This document shows, piece after piece, positions 7,572-17,820 of a DNA stretch of 64,000 nucleotides; the stretch's first letter is position 1; each line of letters starts with the position of its first letter. The DNA is from Paenibacillus taichungensis (GTDB taxonomy: Bacteria; Bacillota; Bacilli; Paenibacillales; Paenibacillaceae), in the NCBI RefSeq assembly GCF_003287275.1, contig NZ_QEVW01000005.1, positions 558,001 to 622,000 on the forward strand, given 5' to 3'. The position numbers and the translations under genes are program-made. The notes under the pieces were generated by a model. The model saw nothing but the letters and a program-made list of their open reading frames with translations. It was not told the DNA's origin and ran no database searches.

Positions 7572-10500
7572 TTAGAACAAGGATAATTGATTGCTTTCCG
7601 GCAAACCACGGAAGCATCCCATGCCCGTCAGCAATTCAACAATTGTTTTACTTGCTTTGGACTTCTGCTGGAAATCTTCAATCGATAGGAATTCTCCATG
7701 TTCTCTTGCCGCAGCGATATTGCGTGCAGCATTATCCCCGATTCCTCCCAGTGCCGAAAACGGAGGAATAAGTGAATTTCCGTCAACGATAAACTTCGTC
7801 GCTTCCGAACGATACAGATCAATCGGCTTGAGCGAGAATCCGCGTGCTGCCATTTCCAATGCCATCTCAAGGACAGGCAGCATATTTTTTTCTTTTGGCG
7901 GTGCCTGGAAACCTAATTGTTCAATCTCTACGATCTTCCGATAGATGGGCTCATAGCCCTGACATACCAGTTCAATGTCAAACTCATCCGCACGAACTGT
8001 GAAGTATGTCGCGTAGTATTCAATTGGGTGATACAGCTTAAAGAAGGCTGTGCGCACTGCCGAGATAACATAGGCGGCCGCGTGGGCCTTTGGAAACATG
8101 TACTGGATTTTAAGACAGGAATCAATGTACCATTGCGGCACCTTGCAATTTTTCATCTCATCAATCCATTCTTGCGGCAAACCACGTCCCTTACGCACAC
8201 TCTCCGTGATTTTAAAGGCAAGACTGGCGTCCATGCCCGCTTTATAGATCAGGAACAACATGATATCATCCCGGCAACCAATCACCGTTTTGATATTACA
8301 AGTTCCATTTTTAATTAAATCTTGTGCATTACCAAGCCATACCCCCGTACCATGAGACAATCCGGAAATCTGGAGTAGATCGGCAAAAGACGAAGGCTGA
8401 GATTCGATAAGCATCTGACGTACAAACTTCGTCCCCATCTCTGGTACACCAAAAGTGGCAACTGGTGAACGAATCTGCTCTGGCGTAACGCCGAGTGCCT
8501 CTGTAGAGTTGAACATGCTCATGACCTTAGGATCATTCATCGGAATGGTCGTTGGATCAATACCCGTCAAATCCTGCAGCATCCGCATCATAGTTGGATC
8601 ATCGTGCCCCAGAATATCGAGTTTTAGCAAGTTCTCTTCGAAGGCGTGATAGTCAAAGTGTGTTGTTTTCCACTCCGCATTAACGTCATCCGCCGGGAAT
8701 TGTACAGGCGTTACATCTTCCACTTCAATATAATCCGGTACAACAACAATACCACCGGGATGCTGCCCTGTACTACGTTTAACCCCGGTACAACCTGAGG
8801 CCAAACGGTTCAATTCTGCTCCGCGCCATTTCTTATGATGTTCTTCCTCATATTTCTTGGCAAAACCAAATGCTGTTTTCTCAGCTACTGTACCAATTGT
8901 GCCCGCACGGAACACACTCTTTTCGCTGAAAAGCACCTTCGTATAGTTATGGGCATGCGGCTGATAATCACCCGAGAAGTTCAAGTCAATATCGGGAACT
9001 TTGTCCCCTTTAAAACCTAGGAAAGTCTCAAACGGAATATCCTGCCCTTCGCCTTTTAATCGGCCTCCACAATCAGGGCATTCTTTCTCAGGAAGGTCAA
9101 ATCCACTCGGCACGCTTCCGTCGAGGAACCACTCACTGTGCTTACACTCCGGATTCACACAAATATAGTGTGCTGGCAACGGATTAACCTCGGAAATCCC
9201 CAAGAAAGTAGCAACTACAGACGAACCAACTGATCCCCTCGAGCCAACAAGATAACCGTCCTGATTCGATTTTTTAACCAAACGTTCCGAGATCAGATAG
9301 TTGGCAGAAAAACCATATTTGATGATGGGATTCAGTTCTTTCTCCAGTCGTGCCACAATGACTTCCGGTAGTTCCTCACCATAAATCGACTTGGCGGTAT
9401 TATAGCAGGTATTACGGATTTCATCGTCTGCACCTTCCAGAATCGGAGTGAACAGCTTATCCGGGAACAGCTTGATTTCCTCGAACCGATCCGCCAATTC
9501 AACCGTATTCGTAACAACGACTTCGTAGGCTTTATCTTGGCCCAGGTACTGGAACTCTTCCAGCATTTCATCTGTCGTTCTTAAGTGAGCGTCCGGTTTG
9601 CGTTGATCTTTAAGCGGGCTGAAGCCTGTAATTCCATGAATGGTGATATCCCGATATAGTTTGTCGCGCGGCTCCAGGTAATGAACGTTACCTGTGGCTA
9701 TGACCGGTTTCCCCAATTTTTGACCGATGTCAACAACTTTACGAACCGCGAGCTTTAGTTCCTCAGGTGTAGCTACCAGCCCTTTATCCACCAAATGCAT
9801 GTACATCGTCAAAGGCTGGATCTCCAGAATGTCATAGAAATGCGCTATCTCTTCCGCTTCTTCAAGAGATTTGTTCAGCACAGCCTCGAAAAATTCGCCT
9901 TTTTCACAACCAGATAAAATAATGAGACCTTCACGCAAATTGATCAGCTTCGATTTTGGAATACAAGGCACCCGTTTGAAATGCTCCGTATGGGAAAGTG
10001 ATACCAGTTTATAAAGATTCTTTTTACCGACATCGTTCAAAGCATAGATTCCGCAATGGAATGGACGCGTATTTGAAAGGTCAACTCCGACATAATCATT
10101 AAGACGATCAAGCATGGTCAGACCTTTCATCTGGGCGGCATCATTAACCAATCCATTCAGTATACCTGCAAGCGCAATCGTATCATCAATCGCCCGGTGA
10201 TGACTTTCCAGTGCTACTTTATATTTATCCGCCAGCGTATTCAGACGGTGGTTCTTCATTTTTGGATATAACAACCGTGCCAGTTCCAACGTATCGAGTA
10301 CAGGGTTCTGAAGCTCAGGCATGCCAAGCTGTTTCAGCGAAGCCTGAATAAAGCCCATATCGAATCGCGCATTATGCGCAACCAATACTCCATCTCCGGC
10401 AAACTTCACAAAATCATGGATAACCGGTTCTAGCTCAGGTGCATCCTTTACCATTTCATCGTTAATGTTAGTCAACTGCTGAATGTTATATGGGATGCGC

Positions 10501-11891
10501 TCATGCGGATTTACAAACGTAGCAAAGCGGTCAATTTCTTTACCATCCTCTACCTTCACTGCCGCAATCTCGATGATCTTGTTCTGGGTTACAGACAGAC
10601 CTGTGGTCTCAATATCAAAAACGATATATGTTGCTGATTTGAGTTCCAAAGGCTGCGGTGCCATAACAACAGCAACCGAATCGTTCACCACATTGGCCTC
10701 GAGGCCGTAGATCATTTTGATTCCGTTTTTCTTGGCCGCTTTGGACGCCTCCGGATACACCTGCACACCGCCATGATCACTTACCGCGATTGCCTTGTGT
10801 CCCCATTCCGCTGCAGTCTTTACGTATTTGTCGATTGAAGTTACGGCATCCATTGTACTCATTGTGGAGTGCAGGTGGAACTCAACCCGTTTCTCAGCTG
10901 CATTATCCTTACGGGATGGCGGTGCCTTTACTTCCATCAAATCTGAAGGAATCATGGCCAGTTCCGGAATTTGCATAAACCGGTCGTATTCAACGCGCCC
11001 ACGGACTTTTACCCATTTTCCATTAGCCAGCAAGCTGAGGATTTTGACATCCTCTTTTGTTTTGGCAAACATCTTCATTTGCATGGAATCCGTGAAATCC
11101 GTCAGATAAAAAGTAAACAAGGTATTCCCGTTCCGCAATTCCTTGCGATCCAGACCGAAGACCGTCCCCTGCAACGTAACCTTTTTCTCTTCATCTTGAA
11201 TTTCCTGCATAGGTACAGCTGGTTCCTTGATTTCATATCCCATTTGTAAGCGAACATCGCCTTGTTCTTCCTCTTCAGGCATTTCCGAGTCCACTTCACT
11301 CATCATCTGCTCAATGACTTGAAGCTCTTCTTCCCGCTTCTTGAGCTGGAATTGTTCCATCGCCTCTTTATTGCTTTCAACCTCACCAACCAGCAATTTG
11401 ACCCGCAAAGGCAATTGAAAATACTTATCATAAAAAGTGGTTATAGCCTGATCGATCTGCTTCTTCTTCGCAAGCTCCATCGACATGGCATCACTCATGG
11501 TCAATTGCAGCAGATCTGCTTCACATTCAAACTTGGTACGATTCATCCAACCATTAACCGATGGGATCTCTCGTGTAACCCATTCAAGAAACAGATTCCA
11601 ATACTCACTGACAATATCACCAATTGCGACCTGCTCACTATATTTGAAGCCAAACGTAATCTTGGAAATATGATTCATTTTCTCTTGGATATGCAGGCAA
11701 AATGTACGATAGATTGGAGCAGGAACCAAGGTATCCTTTGCAATCACAATAGTCCAATCGCGATTGCTACGGCTTGTCTCCACCCGTTCAATCCATCCAT
11801 CCAAAAAGTAGGGCTCTATAAGGCCTGCTGGAAGCTCCGTCTGTTTCATCAACAACTCAAACCGTTTTCTCTTCTCCTCGAATCCACTCAT
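7572..11891 (-). CDS. polC: DNA polymerase III alpha subunit, Gram-positive type PolC
   Basis: This 1439-residue protein is the replicative polymerase of low-GC Gram-positives. Domains in order: an N-terminal region; an OB fold at about 237-320; the first part of the PHP domain (EFHLHS at 337-342); a DEDD 3'-5' proofreading exonuclease (DIETTG at 426-431, to about 590); then the remaining PHP, the zinc-binding CVNPECKH...CPDCGG segment, and the polymerase palm with PDIDLNFSG. Fingers and a C-terminal domain complete it. Length matches B. subtilis PolC (about 1437). The ATG at 11891 has AGGAGG 6 nt upstream. It follows proS, as in B. subtilis. Confidence 0.98.
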   Translation of the reverse strand: MSGFEEKRKRFELLMKQTELPAGLIEPYFLDGWIERVETSRSNRDWTIVIAKDTLVPAPIYRTFCLHIQEKMNHISKITFGFKYSEQVAIGDIVSEYWNLFLEWVTREIPSVNGWMNRTKFECEADLLQLTMSDAMSMELAKKKQIDQAITTFYDKYFQLPLRVKLLVGEVESNKEAMEQFQLKKREEELQVIEQMMSEVDSEMPEEEEQGDVRLQMGYEIKEPAVPMQEIQDEEKKVTLQGTVFGLDRKELRNGNTLFTFYLTDFTDSMQMKMFAKTKEDVKILSLLANGKWVKVRGRVEYDRFMQIPELAMIPSDLMEVKAPPSRKDNAAEKRVEFHLHSTMSTMDAVTSIDKYVKTAAEWGHKAIAVSDHGGVQVYPEASKAAKKNGIKMIYGLEANVVNDSVAVVMAPQPLELKSATYIVFDIETTGLSVTQNKIIEIAAVKVEDGKEIDRFATFVNPHERIPYNIQQLTNINDEMVKDAPELEPVIHDFVKFAGDGVLVAHNARFDMGFIQASLKQLGMPELQNPVLDTLELARLLYPKMKNHRLNTLADKYKVALESHHRAIDDTIALAGILNGLVNDAAQMKGLTMLDRLNDYVGVDLSNTRPFHCGIYALNDVGKKNLYKLVSLSHTEHFKRVPCIPKSKLINLREGLIILSGCEKGEFFEAVLNKSLEEAEEIAHFYDILEIQPLTMYMHLVDKGLVATPEELKLAVRKVVDIGQKLGKPVIATGNVHYLEPRDKLYRDITIHGITGFSPLKDQRKPDAHLRTTDEMLEEFQYLGQDKAYEVVVTNTVELADRFEEIKLFPDKLFTPILEGADDEIRNTCYNTAKSIYGEELPEVIVARLEKELNPIIKYGFSANYLISERLVKKSNQDGYLVGSRGSVGSSVVATFLGISEVNPLPAHYICVNPECKHSEWFLDGSVPSGFDLPEKECPDCGGRLKGEGQDIPFETFLGFKGDKVPDIDLNFSGDYQPHAHNYTKVLFSEKSVFRAGTIGTVAEKTAFGFAKKYEEEHHKKWRGAELNRLASGCTGVKRSTGQHPGGIVVVPDYIEVEDVTPVQFPADDVNAEWKTTHFDYHAFEENLLKLDILGHDDPTMMRMLQDLTGIDPTTIPMNDPKVMSMFNSTEALGVTPEQIRSPVATFGVPEMGTKFVRQMLIESQPSSFADLLQISGLSHGTGVWLGNAQDLIKNGTCNIKTVIGCRDDIMLFLIYKAGMDASLAFKITESVRKGRGLPQEWIDEMKNCKVPQWYIDSCLKIQYMFPKAHAAAYVISAVRTAFFKLYHPIEYYATYFTVRADEFDIELVCQGYEPIYRKIVEIEQLGFQAPPKEKNMLPVLEMALEMAARGFSLKPIDLYRSEATKFIVDGNSLIPPFSALGGIGDNAARNIAAAREHGEFLSIEDFQQKSKASKTIVELLTGMGCFRGLPESNQLSLF

Positions 11892-12043
11892 CGTGTTCCT
11901 CCTTGTACCCCCTTAAAACAGGAAAAGCCTCTGCATTCAAAAATGTCCCCGATCCGAACCCGCACCGACTCATTTTATCCGACAGAAGCTCTCCATTCCT
12001 TACTCTTACGGTGAATAAGTGCTGTTAGTCAAGTCTTCCTGAC

Positions 12044-13498
12044 TTAGTACGCTCTTGCAAACACTACCGTGTGTTTCGCTTGTTCACCACAAGCCAGGCA
12101 CGTATGCTTTTCTTCCGCAGGCTGGAACGGAATATTCCGGCTTGTTGCACCTGTTACTTCTCTTACTTTATCTTCGCAAGCTTCTGAACCGCACCATCCA
12201 GCCAGTGTGAACCCGCGTTTGTTTTCCATCAATTCCTTCATCTCATCAAGCGTATCTACAGAGTAGAAGTTGTCCGACATAAACGTGCGGGCACGTTGCA
12301 GCATATCGGCTTGCACCTGAGTCAGCATCGTCTGGATTTCTTCTACCAGATTGGCTTGTTCAACAACTTTCTTCTCTCCAGTAATCCGAGAAACGAGAAC
12401 ACACACACCGTTCTCCATATCACGCGGACCAATTTCGAGACGAATAGGAACACCACGCATCTCGTATTCATTGAATTTCCAGCCTGGACGAACATCACTG
12501 CGATCATCCATTTTCACACGAATCCCCGCCTGTTTCAGCTCAGCAAACAACTCGTCCGCACGGCCTACAACAGCATCCCGTGTTTTTGGCGGTCCAATTG
12601 GAATCATGACGACTTGTGTTGGTGCAACTTTAGGAGGAAGAACCAGACCACGGTCATCTCCATGAACCATGATTAACGCACCGATCAAACGTGTACTTGT
12701 TCCCCATGAAGTGGTGTGAGCCAGTTCCAGCACGTTGTTACGGCTAAGATACTGAATCTCAAATGCTTTTGCAAAATTTGTACCCATATAATGAGAAGTT
12801 CCGGCTTGTACCGCACGCCCATCCTTCATCATCGCTTCGATGGAGAAGGTGTCTACAGCACCTGCAAATTTCTCGGATTTTGTTTTCTGACCCGTAATAA
12901 CGGGGATCGCCAGATATTCTTCCACAACTTCACGGTAAATTTCAAGCATTTTCATCGTCTCTTCACGTGCTTCTTCTTCCGTCTCATGAGCCGTATGGCC
13001 CTCTTGCCATAAGAATTCACTTGTGCGAAGGAAAGGCAGTGTTCTCTTCTCCCAGCGAACCACGTTAGCCCATTGGTTGATCAGTACTGGCAAGTCACGA
13101 TACGACTGAATCCACTTGGAGTACATGTGACCAATAATGGTTTCCGAAGTTGGGCGAATCGCCAGACGTTCTTCCAGCTTTTCTCCGCCTGCTTCCGTTA
13201 CCCATGGCAATTCGGGATTGAAGCCTTCAACATGTTCTTTTTCTTTTTGGAAAAAGCTCTCCGGAATGAACATCGGGAAGTAAGCATTACGATGGCCGGT
13301 TTCACGGAAACGGCGGTCCATCTCATCCTTAATGTGCTCCCAGATTTCGAACCCGTCTGGTTTGAAAACAATACAACCGCGTACGGGCGAATAGTCCATG
13401 AGATCAGCTTTTTTAATAACATCAATGTACCAGCGTGAGAAATCCTCGCCCTGAGGTGTAATTTCAGTCACGAACTGTTTATCATTTTCCTTTGACAT
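12044..13498 (-). CDS. proS: Prolyl-tRNA synthetase, short archaeal/eukaryotic-like class
   Basis: ProRS (484 residues) charges tRNA-Pro. The sequence belongs to the short class without the large editing insertion of standard bacterial ProRS. It starts FSRWYIDVIKKADLMDYSPVRG, with the class II motif 2 region RWEKRTLPFLRTSEFLWQEGHTA. The C-terminal domain has Cys pairs (WCGSEAC, CLACG) and ends in a terminal Tyr (ARAY), a hallmark of the archaeal/eukaryotic type. The start at 13498 fits the family and has GGAG close upstream; an in-frame ATG at 13519 adds seven residues. It occupies the position of the bacterial-type proS in B. subtilis, between rseP and polC. Confidence 0.94.
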   Translation of the reverse strand: MSKENDKQFVTEITPQGEDFSRWYIDVIKKADLMDYSPVRGCIVFKPDGFEIWEHIKDEMDRRFRETGHRNAYFPMFIPESFFQKEKEHVEGFNPELPWVTEAGGEKLEERLAIRPTSETIIGHMYSKWIQSYRDLPVLINQWANVVRWEKRTLPFLRTSEFLWQEGHTAHETEEEAREETMKMLEIYREVVEEYLAIPVITGQKTKSEKFAGAVDTFSIEAMMKDGRAVQAGTSHYMGTNFAKAFEIQYLSRNNVLELAHTTSWGTSTRLIGALIMVHGDDRGLVLPPKVAPTQVVMIPIGPPKTRDAVVGRADELFAELKQAGIRVKMDDRSDVRPGWKFNEYEMRGVPIRLEIGPRDMENGVCVLVSRITGEKKVVEQANLVEEIQTMLTQVQADMLQRARTFMSDNFYSVDTLDEMKELMENKRGFTLAGWCGSEACEDKVREVTGATSRNIPFQPAEEKHTCLACGEQAKHTVVFARAY

Positions 13499-13560
13499 AA
13501 GACTCCAGCGTCCTCCCATAACGACTCTCTCTGAAAAGTCAGAGCGTAGTCAAACCATAA

Positions 13561-14832
13561 TTATCCGTTAATTAATCGTAATATATCATTGTATGTTACT
13601 GCCAGCATCAGTACAAACAACATGGCGAAGCCGACAAAATGAACCATACCTTCCCGGTTCGGGTCAACGGGTCTGCCACGAAGCGCCTCAATCCCCAGGA
13701 AAACCAAACGGCTTCCGTCAAGCGCAGGAATAGGCAACAGGTTGAAGATACCAAGATAAAGGCTCAAAATGGCAGCCCATCTGGTTAATTGCTCAATACC
13801 CTGTTTTGCAATTTGGCCCGTAACCTCAAATGTACGCACCGGACCACCGATATCGTCCATGTTAAATTGATTAATGAGATGTCTGAATCCTTCAAAAATC
13901 ACTCTGGTTGTATCCACCATGGCTACGCCGGACACTTTAAATGTTTCTACAAATCCAACAGAACGGGTTGGTAGCGTAGGTACAATACCAACTTTACCGC
14001 CTTCCTGGCCTTCTACCGCTCGAGGAGTAATCGTGATATTAAACGTTTCATTCCCCCGGCGCAGCGTCCACTCCATCGGCTTGTCTTTGGAATCAGCAAT
14101 CATGCTGACCATTTTTTGCGAATCCGTGCCGATGGCCGTACCATTGATTGTCTCAATGATATCCCCCTTTTGCAGGTTCGCTTGGTAGGCAGCTCCACCT
14201 TCAAGCACTTCACCAATTTCCAGATTTTTCGGATTCTCAACTGGAACCCCAGCCATCTGTGCGTAGACTGCAAATAAAACAAATGCCAGGATGAAATTCA
14301 TGAGGGGTCCGGCAAAAATCGCCATTGCCCGCTGACCCACCGTTTTACTGCCGAATTGGCGATCTTTCGGTGCAATCTGCGTTTGTTTTCCACGACTCAC
14401 GAGCATCGCTTGCGGATGTATCCGGTACTGCTGAATTTCGCCATCCACATCGAGTTGCAATTTCAATGCATTCTCCATATCAATGGAGATCACTTCACCA
14501 CGAATTACATTTTTTCGATTATCCAATTGATCGAGGTAGATCATTTTGACTTGGTCATCAGCCGACCTTACTGCAATTGTCTGACCTTCTTGAATTTCTA
14601 CCAGTTCCGGGTCTTCCCCAGCCATACGTGCATACCCGCCAAAAGGCAGCAGACGCAATGTGAACTGGGTCTCGTTTCTTTTATATGAGAACAATTTGGG
14701 ACCAAAACCGATCGCAAATTCCCGTACAAGAATACCGGCGCGTTTGGCAAAATAATAATGTCCCCATTCATGAACCGTCACGATGACAAAGAACATGAGC
14801 ACCGTTAGAAATACCACTTGTATGGTTTCCAA
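13561..14832 (-). CDS. rseP: Site-2 intramembrane metalloprotease RseP/RasP
   Basis: The protein (423 residues) is an S2P-family membrane zinc protease. In Bacillus it cleaves anti-sigma factors such as RsiW and other membrane substrates. The zinc motif HEWGH lies at residues 21-25 in the first transmembrane segment. A PDZ domain spans about 205-275. The second metal motif, in the form NLLPIPALDG, lies in a C-terminal membrane segment. Four hydrophobic segments are apparent. The start is TTG at 14832, with GGAGGA 10 nt upstream. It follows dxr, as in B. subtilis. Confidence 0.95.
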   Translation of the reverse strand: METIQVVFLTVLMFFVIVTVHEWGHYYFAKRAGILVREFAIGFGPKLFSYKRNETQFTLRLLPFGGYARMAGEDPELVEIQEGQTIAVRSADDQVKMIYLDQLDNRKNVIRGEVISIDMENALKLQLDVDGEIQQYRIHPQAMLVSRGKQTQIAPKDRQFGSKTVGQRAMAIFAGPLMNFILAFVLFAVYAQMAGVPVENPKNLEIGEVLEGGAAYQANLQKGDIIETINGTAIGTDSQKMVSMIADSKDKPMEWTLRRGNETFNITITPRAVEGQEGGKVGIVPTLPTRSVGFVETFKVSGVAMVDTTRVIFEGFRHLINQFNMDDIGGPVRTFEVTGQIAKQGIEQLTRWAAILSLYLGIFNLLPIPALDGSRLVFLGIEALRGRPVDPNREGMVHFVGFAMLFVLMLAVTYNDILRLING

Positions 14833-14945
14833 TCCCTATCCATCCTCCTTCACGGCACGAACCGCAGTCTGTCCCTTTAGATTATCATTATTCTCTGATG
14901 CTGCACAAGAGAATCACTTCTTCCATTTTATCTTGAAAAAAGAGA

Positions 14946-16085
14946 TTACAGACTGAACGCAAGTTGACGGCTCTCCTGATCACATCTTGCGATTTCCTCC
15001 AGATCAGGCTCGTCCACATTGCGGTGTGCTTCCAGCACAGAAGCAATAATATCCTCTATTTTAAGGAACGAAATCTCTTTACGCAAGAAACGTGCTACAG
15101 CAACCTCGTTGGCTGCATTAAACGCCGTTGCTGCGGTTCCTCCCATTTTACCACATTCGTATGCCATTCTTAAACAAGGGAACCGTTCCATATCCATCTC
15201 ACGGAAATGCAGTTTGCCCACTTGCGTTAGGGATAAACGTTGTGAAGGTGATGGTAAGCGGTCAGGATAGGTCAGTGCATACTGAATGGGAACACGCATG
15301 TCCGGATTACCAAGCTGGGCAATAATGCTTGTATCATTAAACTCCACGTAGGAATGAATGATGCTCTCTGGGTGAAACAATACATCAATCTGATCATAAC
15401 TTAGTCCAAACAGCCAATGCGCTTCAATAACTTCCAGACCTTTATTCACCATCGTCGCCGAGTCTATCGTAATCTTCGACCCCATCGACCAGTTAGGATG
15501 TTTTAGTGCATCTTCTACGGTAACTTCCTTGAGTTGTTCACGAGACAAATCACGGAACGATCCTCCAGAGGCCGTAAGTGTAATTCCCATCACGCGTTCA
15601 CGAGGTTCTCCATTCAAGCATTGGAAGATAGCCGAGTGCTCACTATCCACAGGCAGAATCGGTACCCCTTTCGCAGTCGCTCTTGCAGTAACAATGTGAC
15701 CCGCTGTAATTAGCGTCTCTTTGTTAGCCAGCCCGATCTTTTTGCCTGCATCAATAGCAGCCAGGGTTGACTCAAGCCCTACACTCCCCATTACAGCAGT
15801 AACAACCGTATCTGCATCCGTTCCGGCAGCAACTTCTACCAATCCTTCTTTGCCATAAAAAAGCTGTGTTTCGACAGGTAGGTGCGGTGCCACGGCCTCT
15901 GCCAGCTCTTTTGAGCCAACTGATACCTTTTTGGGTCGATAACGCTTCGCTTGCTCAATCAGCAGCTCTATATTGCTCCCAGCAGCCAGTCCCTCTACTT
16001 GAAAGCGTTCGGGATGCATATCGACTACATCCAGTGTCTGAGTTCCAATGGAACCGGTTGACCCGAGAATCGCAATTTTTTTCAT
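14946..16085 (-). CDS. dxr: 1-deoxy-D-xylulose 5-phosphate reductoisomerase
   Basis: DXR (379 residues) converts DXP to MEP with NADPH, the committed step of the non-mevalonate isoprenoid pathway. The NADPH-binding ILGSTGSIGTQTLDVV motif is at the N-terminus. The metal/substrate motifs LPVDSEHSAIFQCL and LTASGGSFRD follow, then NWSMGSKITIDSATMVNKGLE in two overlapping parts. ATG 16085 with GAGGTG upstream is preferred over the ATG four codons earlier. Isoprenoid made here feeds UppS, which lies two genes upstream. Confidence 0.97.
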   Translation of the reverse strand: MKKIAILGSTGSIGTQTLDVVDMHPERFQVEGLAAGSNIELLIEQAKRYRPKKVSVGSKELAEAVAPHLPVETQLFYGKEGLVEVAAGTDADTVVTAVMGSVGLESTLAAIDAGKKIGLANKETLITAGHIVTARATAKGVPILPVDSEHSAIFQCLNGEPRERVMGITLTASGGSFRDLSREQLKEVTVEDALKHPNWSMGSKITIDSATMVNKGLEVIEAHWLFGLSYDQIDVLFHPESIIHSYVEFNDTSIIAQLGNPDMRVPIQYALTYPDRLPSPSQRLSLTQVGKLHFREMDMERFPCLRMAYECGKMGGTAATAFNAANEVAVARFLRKEISFLKIEDIIASVLEAHRNVDEPDLEEIARCDQESRQLAFSL

Positions 16086-16152
16086 GCTGCACCTCATCTT
16101 TATTTATCCAATGCCTATGACGAATAGTTCGTCATATGGCTTGTGCTCATTT

Positions 16153-16947
16153 TTAATAGGGCAGAAGCATTAGTATATGTACGAATGGAAAAACGACAAT
16201 CCAGCTGTCGCACCGATCCAGAATACCGCCATGCCCCGGGAGCAAAGTGCCGGAATCTTTGATGTTATACACACGTTTGTAAGCAGATTGAATCAGATCT
16301 CCCATTTGTCCTACAACCGCGCATGCAATCCCAATCCATACCGCTCTTTGCCAAGACAACAAGCCGTCTGACACCAATGCAAATACAACAGAAGTGACTA
16401 CCGCGATCACAATACCACCCAGTGCACCTTCCACCGTTTTATTAGGACTGATCGACGGCCAAAGTTTGTTCTTCCCGATAAGTTTCCCTACAAAGTAGGC
16501 ACCTGCATCACTTGCCCATATGGAGCCCAGAAGCAGAAACGTCCAGAACAACCCATGATGCAAATGTCTGGATTCCGCGATGTAATAAAAACCGATTCCA
16601 ATATACATTACTCCCAGAAAGAGCATGGCAACAGTGTTTACAGGAATTTTGTTTTTAGTTACCACAGAGGCCGTCATTAATACAAGCATCACAAGCCATC
16701 CGATCTGGAATAACGTTAGTGGTCTGGTTTCCCAAACCATTTCCCAAGGAAACACAATCGCAAAGATACCTGCATAACCGATTAGGGCTACACCTGAAAA
16801 AGGCTGTACCCCGGTCATTTTCACAAATTCATAATAACCGATGAGAGCCATAAGCAGTACCAAGCCATGGTACCAGGGTCCGCCCAGCATGCAAAAACCC
16901 AAAAATAACACACCTGCTATGATTCCTGTCGTTAGTCGCTGTTTCAA
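16153..16947 (-). CDS. cdsA: Phosphatidate cytidylyltransferase CdsA
   Basis: This 264-residue polytopic membrane enzyme makes CDP-diacylglycerol from phosphatidate and CTP. The C-terminal CDS signature is clear: SAYKR, then NIKDSG, LPGHGGILDR and CDS. About seven or eight hydrophobic segments are visible. The frame also offers an ATG at 16956, but GGAGG directly abuts it. The TTG at 16947 is 9 nt from that GGAGG and gives the usual MKQRLTTG-type N-terminus, so I chose TTG. It follows uppS closely. Confidence 0.95.
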   Translation of the reverse strand: MKQRLTTGIIAGVLFLGFCMLGGPWYHGLVLLMALIGYYEFVKMTGVQPFSGVALIGYAGIFAIVFPWEMVWETRPLTLFQIGWLVMLVLMTASVVTKNKIPVNTVAMLFLGVMYIGIGFYYIAESRHLHHGLFWTFLLLGSIWASDAGAYFVGKLIGKNKLWPSISPNKTVEGALGGIVIAVVTSVVFALVSDGLLSWQRAVWIGIACAVVGQMGDLIQSAYKRVYNIKDSGTLLPGHGGILDRCDSWIVVFPFVHILMLLPY

Positions 16948-16963
16948 CGGCTTCATCCTCCAT

Positions 16964-17731
16964 CTATTTCAAACCGCCGTAACGCCTTGTTCTGCGCTGA
17001 TATTCGGCTACTGCTTCAAGCAAATGCTTTTTGCCAAATTCGGGCCAGTATATATCCGTAAACCATAATTCGCTATATGCGAGCTGCCAAAGCATGAAAT
17101 TGCTTAATCTCAACTCTCCGCTCGTCCGGATTAGCAAATCCGGATCAGGCATATCCCCAGTGAGCATATGTCTGTCAATGAGTTCAGGCGTAATATCGTC
17201 TGCCGATAGTTCCCCCGACTTTACCTGCAGAGCGATCTGTTTGACACAGTCCGTCATTTCGCGACGACTTCCGTAGTTCATTGCAAAATTCAAAACAAGC
17301 CCTGTGTTATGTTCCGTAAGACGAATAGCTTCACGCAAAGCATTAATGGTATGGGAAGGTAAGTGCTCCTCCTGGCCCATCATACGGATGCGTACATTTT
17401 TTTCTATAAGCTCATCCAGCTCTATCGCCAAAAATTCTTGCGGAAGCCGCATCAGAAAATCCACTTCTTCTTTTGGACGCGTCCAGTTTTCTGTCGAAAA
17501 AGCGTACATCGTCAGATATTTGATGCCCAGTTCATCCGCCGCGATGGTCGCACGTTTGACCGCCTTCATCCCATTCTGGTGGCCAGCTATTCGTGGGAGA
17601 CCCAAACGTTTCGCCCATCGTCCATTGCCGTCCATAATGATGGCGACGTGCTGCGGGATATTATCCTCGGATATAGTCAGCGTTTCCTGCTTGTCAGCCC
17701 CATTCCACCACGACCGAACCCGTTTGATCAT
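16964..17731 (-). CDS. uppS: Undecaprenyl diphosphate synthase (isoprenyl transferase)
   Basis: UppS (255 residues) adds eight isopentenyl units to farnesyl-PP to make the C55 lipid carrier for peptidoglycan. The cis-prenyltransferase motif HVAIIMDGNGRWA contains the catalytic Asp34. YAFSTENW and the C-terminal PDLLIRTSGELRLSNF motif are intact. The N-terminal 25 residues are a variable extension. GGAGG lies 7 nt before the ATG. A terminator-like hairpin separates it from frr. Confidence 0.97.
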   Translation of the reverse strand: MIKRVRSWWNGADKQETLTISEDNIPQHVAIIMDGNGRWAKRLGLPRIAGHQNGMKAVKRATIAADELGIKYLTMYAFSTENWTRPKEEVDFLMRLPQEFLAIELDELIEKNVRIRMMGQEEHLPSHTINALREAIRLTEHNTGLVLNFAMNYGSRREMTDCVKQIALQVKSGELSADDITPELIDRHMLTGDMPDPDLLIRTSGELRLSNFMLWQLAYSELWFTDIYWPEFGKKHLLEAVAEYQRRTRRYGGLK

Positions 17732-17774
17732 TCCTGTTCCTCCAAAATCCCTGAAGTTTCTTCACCTGAAGCTT

Positions 17775-17809
17775 GGAAAAAGAGACAAAACCCCACCGTA
17801 TTGGAGGGG
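17775..17809 (-). terminator. Terminator-like hairpin between frr and uppS
   Basis: In the minus-strand RNA CCCC and CC pair with GG and GGGG (one T-T mismatch, 5-nt loop). TTTTGTCTCTTTTT follows. The stem is at 17791-17809. It probably ends part of the rpsB-tsf-pyrH-frr transcription. Readthrough into uppS cannot be judged from sequence. Confidence 0.6.
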
Positions 17810-17820
17810 CTGCGCTTGTC

